Positions 1 to 4,933 of a stretch of 6,912 bases of DNA are shown here, one piece after another. Both the position numbers and the translations under genes were made by a program. This DNA is from Myxococcales bacterium (GTDB lineage Bacteria > Myxococcota_A > Polyangia > Haliangiales > J016): NCBI GenBank assembly GCA_014238595.1, contig JABAAV010000043.1:4951-11862 (forward strand). The letters are read 5' to 3'. The notes under the pieces are model-generated. The model was given only the letters and a program-made list of their open reading frames with translations. It was not told where the DNA came from and searched no databases. Each line of letters starts with the position of its first letter. Positions within the stretch are counted from its first letter, which is position 1.

Positions 1-28
1 CGATTGTGCAGCATTTCTTCTGACAGGG

Positions 29-1171
29 ATGTTTGCAGAAGGCAAATCAAACACACAGCCATTAAGCCGTTTCTTGGGAGCAGATGTATGTCATGAAGAA
101 CAATTCATTGATCACACAACAATGGTCTTGTTTCATAAAGAACAAGCTACTGATCACACAGGAATGGTTTTGTTTCATAAGGCACGAACCACTGATCACA
201 CAACAATGGTCTTGTTTCACAAAGAACAAACCACTGATCACACAACAATGGTCTTGTTTCATAAAGAACAATCCACTGATCACACAACAATAGTCTTGTT
301 TCATAAAGAACAATCCACTGATCACACAACAATGGCCTTGATTGGTCATACACAGAGCATGGCTCTGATAGGGATAGCCTTGTTTCACAATATACAGATC
401 CCTGATTTTGCAAGATTAATCTCGTATGACAAGAATGACTGGATAAGCGTTGTTGTCACATTAGCATTTTACATACAACACACATCGGCTGTATCGACTC
501 AAACAAAACGCACAGGTCAAACAAAACGTACGGGTCAAACTAAACGCACTGTTCAATTAAGTGGCACAGGAGGTGATGAGTTTGGAAATCATGCACCATC
601 ATCAGCTTCAACAAAAAACAATAATGTTGATCTGCTTAGCGAACAAGATCTTTGTGATATTGAACAAGAATATAGCGAAGGAATCACTGCTGTAAAAGTT
701 ATTGATATTTTTATGTCACGAGGAATTCGTTTTTCAGAAGCGACATTTCGAAAATATATTCAGCAAGGCTTGCTTCCGCGAAGTCGTCGTATTGGTCGCA
801 AGGGCAAATATCGAGGGTCATTAGGCATTTATCCTTCGAAAACAGTTCGACGAGTTAATGCGATCAAACGCTTGATGTCTGAAAGTTATACGATTGAAGA
901 AATCAAAGAACAATTTCTAACAGTCACAAATACGATTGAATCCATTGAAGAAAATATTGTCGAACTTCTTTCGCAATTAGAAGAAGAAATTAAACGGATT
1001 GACACAAGCAAAGACGCTAATCATGGTTTAGAAAAAAAATGGATCAAGACAAAAAAACAAGCGGAAGACATGCTTGTTGAATTTAAAAAACTTTATGAAA
1101 CCGTCGTGGATTCAAGACAAGATTTTTATGGAAACACAGGATCAACAGTCAATACTGAAGATTTATTATAA
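29..1171 (+). CDS. MerR-like transcriptional regulator with long repeat-containing N-terminal extension
   Basis: Probable DNA-binding regulator. The conserved part starts near residue 203 of 380 (LSEQDL). A helix-turn-helix core spans about 219-250, with FSEATFRKYIQQGLLPRSRR, then a basic GRKGKYRGS wing, a YPSKTVRRVNAIKRLM segment (268-283) and a MerR-style TIEEIKEQF helix. A Glu/Lys-rich stretch (about 290-365) is probably a coiled coil for dimerisation. This arrangement resembles MerR-type regulators I associate with Myxococcota, which usually begin close to the helix-turn-helix. The first 200 residues are atypical: six 14-residue repeats (DHTTMVLFHKEQ-type) and three QTKRTG repeats. The start is unsafe. 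The frame is open back to the window edge, so the gene may begin upstream of 29. ATG 332, ATG 359 and TTG 380 are the other in-frame starts before the domain; none has a strong ribosome binding site. It lies 42 nt upstream of the sigma-4-like gene, probably in the same operon. The targets are unknown. Confidence is high for the domain and low for the start. Confidence 0.7.
   Translation: MFAEGKSNTQPLSRFLGADVCHEEQFIDHTTMVLFHKEQATDHTGMVLFHKARTTDHTTMVLFHKEQTTDHTTMVLFHKEQSTDHTTIVLFHKEQSTDHTTMALIGHTQSMALIGIALFHNIQIPDFARLISYDKNDWISVVVTLAFYIQHTSAVSTQTKRTGQTKRTGQTKRTVQLSGTGGDEFGNHAPSSASTKNNNVDLLSEQDLCDIEQEYSEGITAVKVIDIFMSRGIRFSEATFRKYIQQGLLPRSRRIGRKGKYRGSLGIYPSKTVRRVNAIKRLMSESYTIEEIKEQFLTVTNTIESIEENIVELLSQLEEEIKRIDTSKDANHGLEKKWIKTKKQAEDMLVEFKKLYETVVDSRQDFYGNTGSTVNTEDLL
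110..361 (+). repeat. 42-bp tandem array, six units
   Basis: Six head-to-tail units begin at 110, 152, 194, 236, 278 and 320, each starting GATCACACA. Units 3, 4 and 5 differ at one or a few bases. Unit 2 is more diverged, and the second half of unit 6 is degenerate. A partial unit precedes the array (about 92-109), and a decayed one follows (about 374-406). Each unit carries the palindrome TGATCA across its boundary, two AACAA motifs and one TTGTT. The period is a multiple of three, and several frames are open through the array; in the regulator frame it encodes a 14-residue repeat. There are no spacers, so this is not a CRISPR array. It could be a coding minisatellite, or an iteron-like set of protein-binding sites upstream of the regulator domain. 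Confidence 0.95.
499..552 (+). repeat. 18-bp tandem repeat, three units
   Basis: Three adjacent 18-bp units (499-516, 517-534, 535-552) follow the pattern TCAAACAAAACGCACAGG with few changes. In the regulator frame they encode QTKRTG three times, a basic, Thr-rich and probably disordered linker. The period is again a multiple of three, which fits expansion inside a translated region. Confidence 0.85.
568..576 (+). promoter_or_regulatory. Perfect Shine-Dalgarno-like AGGAGGTGA out of frame with the regulator
   Basis: AGGAGGTGA matches the usual complement of the 16S rRNA 3' end over nine bases and lies 56 nt before the conserved regulator domain. The start codons at useful distance, ATG 576 and TTG 582, are in the frame that must slip by -1 to enter the domain. 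An A6 run at 613-618 lies between them. It may be a genuine start signal whose frame has been lost, or chance. Confidence 0.35.
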
Positions 1172-1213
1172 CCGTTATTTGAATAGGAAATATTTAACAG
1201 AAAAGGATGTACA

Positions 1214-1723
1214 ATGAGTGAAGAAACAAAAAATAGTGAATCAGTAGTTAAAAGTGCCGAAGAGAATAATACACCTGTTACTAGCAAAAAAATTCGTCGT
1301 CGTCCTAGAAGAAGTCGCCCTCGTTCTAAAACAATTGCGATGAAAAGACTGACACGTGAAGAAATACGAGAAGGGAAAATGCTCTATCCTCTATTCGATG
1401 ATTCAAAACGCCCTAAAAACAGAAAAGAATGCAAAGGATCAAAGCGTCCATGTCCATGGATTGGGTGTAAATATCATCTTTATATTGATATAAACCCTGA
1501 AACTGGTTCTATGAAAATCAATTTTCCTGATTTAGAGCCTTGGGAGCTTCCAGAAACATGTGCACTAGATGTCGCTGATCGTGGTGGTACTACTTTAGAA
1601 GAAGTGGGAGATTTGATTAATTTAACACGCGAACGTATTAGACAAGTTGAAGTGCGTGGGTTGATCAAATTAAAAACTGTAGGTGATGAAGTTGGTGAAT
1701 CAGAAACATTTAGCTTGAATTAA
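1214..1723 (+). CDS. Small sigma-70 region 4-like helix-turn-helix protein
   Basis: 169-residue probable DNA- or RNA polymerase-binding regulator. Residues about 127-152 (TLEEVGDLINLTRERIRQVEVRGLIKL, split here by description only) match the region 4.2 helix-turn-helix of sigma-70 factors, especially LTRERIRQVE. No region 2 is present, so it cannot be a complete sigma factor. The N-terminus is acidic and polar, followed by a strongly basic stretch (25-39, KKIRRRPRRSRPRSK). A central motif contains C73, C80, C85 and H88, with C116 just before the helix-turn-helix, which suggests a possible metal site. Proteins with this PCPW-x2-C-x2-HL plus region 4 layout are, as I recall, found in Myxococcota-type genomes with no settled function. 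ATG 1214 follows an in-frame TAG at 1184 and has AAGGA at 1203-1207 six nt upstream, so the start is well supported. It sits between the MerR-like gene and purD. Confidence 0.8.
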   Translation: MSEETKNSESVVKSAEENNTPVTSKKIRRRPRRSRPRSKTIAMKRLTREEIREGKMLYPLFDDSKRPKNRKECKGSKRPCPWIGCKYHLYIDINPETGSMKINFPDLEPWELPETCALDVADRGGTTLEEVGDLINLTRERIRQVEVRGLIKLKTVGDEVGESETFSLN

Positions 1724-1740
1724 ATATCTTATGATATTTA
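1721..1740 (+). promoter_or_regulatory. Hairpin between the sigma-4-like stop codon and the purD start
   Basis: A perfect 8-bp stem, TAAATATC (1721-1728) with GATATTTA (1733-1740), encloses the 4-nt loop TTAT. It begins at the upstream stop codon and ends nine nt before the purD ATG. The stem is only A/T-rich and has no U-tract after it, so it is not a convincing terminator. The left arm could also pair with GATATTT at 1753-1759, just inside purD. Confidence 0.5.
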
Positions 1741-1749
1741 TGATGGACT

Positions 1750-2991
1750 ATGGATATTTTAGTCGTTGGCGCTGGAGCCAGAGAACATTCTCTGGCATGG
1801 CAGTTCATTCATTCAGGACATACTGTTTGGATAGTTCCTGAAAACGCAGGATTGCCATTGCATTCTGTTGATATCAACATCAATGATATCGAACAAATCA
1901 TCTCATTTGCTCAAACAAAAAAGATCGATCTTGTTGTTGTCGGATCTGAAGAACCATTACTTTTAGGTATTGTAGATGTCATGAAAAAAGCGGGTCTTTG
2001 TGTTTTTGGTCCAAACAAAGAAGCTGCTCAGATTGAGGGGTCAAAAGCATGGGCAAAAGCATTTTGTCATCGACATGATATTAAAACGGCACCTTTCATT
2101 GTGTGTACAACAATGAAGGAGGCACGTGATGCTATTGATTATTTTGATTGCTCTGTTGTGATTAAAGCTGATGGTGTAGCACGTGGAAAAGGCGTATTCG
2201 TTTGTGATAACAAAGATGACGCTTTGCATCAGGCTTTTTTGATGTTGGAGAAAAAACAATTTGGACAAGCATCAATGCGTATTGTTATTGAGAAGCGAAT
2301 TTTTGGAAAAGAGTTGTCAGCATTGATGATTGTCGATGGAGAACGCTATCAAATGCTTCCATTGGTAGAAGATTACAAAACTATTGAAGAGCAAGACAAT
2401 GGTAAAAATACCGGTGGAATGGGCGCCGTATCTACACCTCAATGGGTGAACCAATCAATGTCTACTGCTATTGAAACAACGATTCTGTCACGAACCATAG
2501 AAGGTCTTGTGAAAGATGGCATTCACTATCAAGGAATTATTTATGCAGGATTAATGTTGGATAAAGACAATCAGCCATGGCTTTTAGAATATAATTGTCG
2601 CTTTGGCGATCCAGAATGTCAAACGATGATGGTTCGATGTCAAGATGATTTAGCCCAGTGGTTACAAACAGCAGCACAAGGGGCACTGTGTCAGAAAATG
2701 ATTCGATGGAGTGATGAGATGGCAGTATCCATTGTTCTTGCATCGAAAGGATATCCCGATGATTATGAATCAGGATATGTTATTTCAGGTTTTGAACAGA
2801 TTGATTCGGCTTGTGTCTTTCATGCCGGAACCAAGCGTCAAGGTGACTGTATTGTGACTGCTGGAGGTCGAGTTATGACAATCACCGCATTAGGTAAAAC
2901 GACAGAAGAAGCAAAAAAACATGCCTATGATGCAGTTGAGATGATTGATTTTAATGATGTATATTATCGCAACGATATTGCGACTCGATAA
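1750..2991 (+). CDS. purD: Phosphoribosylamine--glycine ligase (GAR synthetase)
   Basis: Cytoplasmic ATP-grasp enzyme of de novo purine synthesis. It joins phosphoribosylamine and glycine with ATP to give glycinamide ribonucleotide, ADP and phosphate. Family motifs appear in order: the N-terminal nucleotide-like fold with GAGAREHS (7-14) and ENAG (31-34); PNKEAAQIEGSKAWAK (88-103); the ATP-grasp strand VIKADGVARGKGV (137-149); NTGGMGA (220-226), the most diagnostic motif; YAGLML and NCRFGDPECQ (282-291), which carries metal and ATP ligands; and a C-terminal HAGTK...TAGGRV domain ending YRNDI. At 413 residues it is close to the usual 420-430 and appears complete. It is not fused to purM or purN. 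The ribosome binding site is weak (GATGGA at 1742-1747 is the nearest), and two inverted repeats flank the start. It is followed after six nt by the tsaC-type gene, probably on the same mRNA. Confidence 0.96.
   Translation: MDILVVGAGAREHSLAWQFIHSGHTVWIVPENAGLPLHSVDININDIEQIISFAQTKKIDLVVVGSEEPLLLGIVDVMKKAGLCVFGPNKEAAQIEGSKAWAKAFCHRHDIKTAPFIVCTTMKEARDAIDYFDCSVVIKADGVARGKGVFVCDNKDDALHQAFLMLEKKQFGQASMRIVIEKRIFGKELSALMIVDGERYQMLPLVEDYKTIEEQDNGKNTGGMGAVSTPQWVNQSMSTAIETTILSRTIEGLVKDGIHYQGIIYAGLMLDKDNQPWLLEYNCRFGDPECQTMMVRCQDDLAQWLQTAAQGALCQKMIRWSDEMAVSIVLASKGYPDDYESGYVISGFEQIDSACVFHAGTKRQGDCIVTAGGRVMTITALGKTTEEAKKHAYDAVEMIDFNDVYYRNDIATR
1777..1796 (+). repeat. 9-bp perfect inverted repeat inside the purD 5' end
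   Basis: GCCAGAGAA (1777-1785) and TTCTCTGGC (1788-1796) are perfectly complementary around CA. In RNA this could form at least a 7-bp stem with a 6-nt loop, 27 nt after the purD start. It lies in codons 10-16, which encode the conserved AREHSLA, so it may simply reflect codon choice in a constrained motif. Confidence 0.6.
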
Positions 2992-2997
2992 ACCCCT

Positions 2998-3612
2998 ATG
3001 CTTGTACCACATCAAAAAGAGATTCAATCGGCAGCAGCTGCTATTGAAGCGGGAGGTGTTGTATGTGTACCGACAGAGACGGGCTATGGGTTAGCCGTGG
3101 CTTATGATGATCCAACGGCAATGAAAGCATTGTTTGAGGCTAAAGGACGCGACATAATCAACGCTCCAGTTGGGTTGATTGCTGCAACCAGTGAACAGAC
3201 GAATATGGTTGTTGAACAGTTTTCTTTCTTAGCATTGAGACTGGCGCAGCGTTATTGGCCTGGACCTTTGACAATGGTATTGTCTGCGAAAAAAAATCTC
3301 TTGCCTGAAATTGTTAATGGGCAAGGAAACGTTGGAATCCGTATTTCGTCACATCCTTGTGCCAGTCTTTTGGCATTGTCAGTAGGAAAGCCGATTACTG
3401 CGACTAGTGCTAATCGATCAGGGGAATCTATTTGTTGTGATATCCAAGAAGCAAAAGCATGTTTTGGTGATTTAGTATCTGTATATCTTGATGGTGGATG
3501 GATAGACAACGATGGCTTTTCCACGGTAATTACTGTAGAAGGTGAGCATTATAATGTTCTACGCCAAGGTGTTATCAACTTATTAGATTCAAAGGAGTAT
3601 TGTGATGGCTGA
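2998..3612 (+). CDS. tsaC: L-threonylcarbamoyladenylate synthase (TsaC/YrdC type)
   Basis: Makes threonylcarbamoyl-AMP from threonine, bicarbonate and ATP, the first step of the N6-threonylcarbamoyladenosine (t6A) modification at position 37 of ANN-reading tRNAs. Visible motifs are PTETGYGL (25-32), the KxR-type KGR (49-51), RYWPGPLTMVL (85-95), VGIRISSHP (112-120), TATSANRSG (134-142) and the C-terminal STVITV and VLRQG (187-191). The 204-residue length fits the single-domain TsaC/YrdC form; the extra C-terminal domain of long Sua5 proteins is absent. ATG 2998 lies six nt after the purD stop with no Shine-Dalgarno (the spacer is ACCCCT), so expression probably depends on translational coupling with purD. 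The next gene overlaps its 3' end by eight nt. A YciO-like paralogue with another role cannot be excluded, but the full motif set favours TsaC. Confidence 0.92.
   Translation: MLVPHQKEIQSAAAAIEAGGVVCVPTETGYGLAVAYDDPTAMKALFEAKGRDIINAPVGLIAATSEQTNMVVEQFSFLALRLAQRYWPGPLTMVLSAKKNLLPEIVNGQGNVGIRISSHPCASLLALSVGKPITATSANRSGESICCDIQEAKACFGDLVSVYLDGGWIDNDGFSTVITVEGEHYNVLRQGVINLLDSKEYCDG
3593..3597 (+). promoter_or_regulatory. Ribosome binding site for the DUF1015 gene
   Basis: AGGAG lies inside the end of the tsaC-type gene, seven nt before ATG 3605 and only four nt before GTG 3602. The spacing favours the ATG as start. It is one of the clearest ribosome binding sites in the window. Confidence 0.75.
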
Positions 3613-4933
3613 AATTCGCCCATTCAATGGTATTTTATTTAATACAAAACAAGTATCTGCGTCCGATGTTTTGGCACCGCCGTATGATGTGATTTCTGAT
3701 GTCGATGCCGAAAATTTGAAACAAAAAAGTCCGTATAATGCTGTCCATTTGATATGTCCAGAAGGTTCAGGAGACAACAAGTATACCAATGCTGCTCAAT
3801 TATTCTCTACATGGAGAAAAGAATCGATATTAGTTCAAAATAAAGAGCCATGTTTTTATCGATACAATCAAATATTCTCTGTAGAAGGACAAGATAAACC
3901 AATAACACGTCGTGGGTTCATTGCTGCTGTTCGACTGCATCCATTTGATGAAAAAGTCATTTTACCTCACGAAAGAACTTTGCGTGGTCCCAAAATTGAC
4001 AGATTTAAATTAATGACTGCAACATCCGCTCATTTTTCGCAGATATTTGGATTCTATTCTGATCCGAAAGAATTTTTGAATGATGTTTTTTCTTCGATTG
4101 AAAATCAACCGCCTTGCATAGATGGCATTACTGATGATGGGACAAGGCATGTTCTGTGGGCTGTATCAGACGCTTCAGTAGTCACAAAAATACAAGAAGC
4201 ATTGAAAGATTTGTCTATTTATATTGCGGATGGACATCATCGATATGAAACAATGCTTGCATTGAAAGAACAACAGAATGATGATTCTGATGCCCCTTCA
4301 AATTTTGGTACATTCTTTTTGGTCAACAAAGATGATCCAGGACTGATTGTTCTTCCGATTCATCGTTTAATTCATAGTATTAGCGATTTTAATTCCAAAG
4401 AATTTGTTAGCTTTCTCCAAGAGTTTTTCACAATGAAAACAATCGTTGATGGTGTTAAAGACAGTAATCAAACGACAGAGTTGTTAAAACAAGAAGGCAA
4501 CAAACAGCCTACCATAGGCATGGTTTTTCCTCACAATGATGATTTGATATTACTTTCACCCAAAGAAAATGCTGTTCGATCGAGTCTTCCTCATAACAAA
4601 GTGTTAGCTGATTTAGATGTAACATTGCTTCATAATATTATATTAGAGAAATTATTGGGCATTGATAAGATTGCATTGGAAGAGCAACGTCATGTGTTTT
4701 ATGTCAAAAGTACGACGCAGGCATTGGAGAAAATTAACGACAATACATCACAAGTAGGGTTTTTGCTTAATCCTACTAAGACAAAACAAATATGTGATGT
4801 CGCAGATTCTGATGAATGTATGCCACAGAAAGCAACATTTTATTTTCCTAAAATCGCTAGTGGTATTGTGTTTAGATCTTTTACTTCAACGACTTCTCAG
4901 GAAGATCATTTGTCTGATCAAGATATTGTTTAA
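3605..4933 (+). CDS. DUF1015 family protein of unknown function
   Basis: 442-residue conserved cytoplasmic protein; no signal peptide or membrane helix is visible. It belongs to the DUF1015 family, whose biochemical role is not settled. The family is recognised by EIRPFNGILF (3-12), APPYDVIS (24-31), SPYNAVHLICPEG (42-54), RRGFIAAVRL (102-111), PHERTLRGPK (121-130) and above all IADGHHRYETML (207-218), with a later LPIHRLIHS segment. The conserved His, Glu and Arg residues look catalytic or metal-binding, but that is inference. Family length is typically a little over 400 residues, so it appears complete. ATG 3605 is preferred to GTG 3602 on ribosome binding site spacing. The start overlaps the tsaC stop by eight nt, implying translational coupling. 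The last 53 bp overlap, on the opposite strand, the 3' end of the kinase gene. In some other bacteria I recall DUF1015 next to serine biosynthesis genes, which are not seen here. Confidence 0.93.
   Translation: MAEIRPFNGILFNTKQVSASDVLAPPYDVISDVDAENLKQKSPYNAVHLICPEGSGDNKYTNAAQLFSTWRKESILVQNKEPCFYRYNQIFSVEGQDKPITRRGFIAAVRLHPFDEKVILPHERTLRGPKIDRFKLMTATSAHFSQIFGFYSDPKEFLNDVFSSIENQPPCIDGITDDGTRHVLWAVSDASVVTKIQEALKDLSIYIADGHHRYETMLALKEQQNDDSDAPSNFGTFFLVNKDDPGLIVLPIHRLIHSISDFNSKEFVSFLQEFFTMKTIVDGVKDSNQTTELLKQEGNKQPTIGMVFPHNDDLILLSPKENAVRSSLPHNKVLADLDVTLLHNIILEKLLGIDKIALEEQRHVFYVKSTTQALEKINDNTSQVGFLLNPTKTKQICDVADSDECMPQKATFYFPKIASGIVFRSFTSTTSQEDHLSDQDIV

Noticed and set aside
1..96. C-terminal tail of an upstream gene in frame 1, ending TGA at 94-96
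   Set aside because: The 31 open codons resemble nothing I know, and the regulator frame is equally open here, so neither can be preferred.
110..361. CRISPR-like array
   Set aside because: The units are contiguous with no unique spacers, and no cas gene is present.
353..367. CAGAGC-ATG-GCTCTG palindrome with a possible start codon in its loop
   Set aside because: A 6-bp stem is expected by chance, and the ATG has no good ribosome binding site.
62..413. Minus-strand and alternative plus-strand open frames across the 42-bp array
   Set aside because: They exist only because one stop-free 42-bp unit is repeated; their products are repeats of the same translation with no recognisable domain or start signal.
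453..481. TTGTCA as a -35 promoter element before the regulator domain
   Set aside because: No acceptable -10 hexamer lies at 16-18 bp spacing.
1721..1740. Intrinsic terminator after the sigma-4-like gene
   Set aside because: The stem is pure A/T apart from one G-C pair, and no U-tract follows.
3252..3524. Minus-strand open frame inside the tsaC-type gene
   Set aside because: It is antisense to strongly conserved coding sequence and shows no domain or start signal; similar shadow frames in purD, DUF1015 and the kinase were dropped for the same reason.
3602..3604. GTG as the DUF1015 start
   Set aside because: It is only four nt from AGGAG, whereas ATG 3605 has seven-nt spacing and the family-typical N-terminus begins there.
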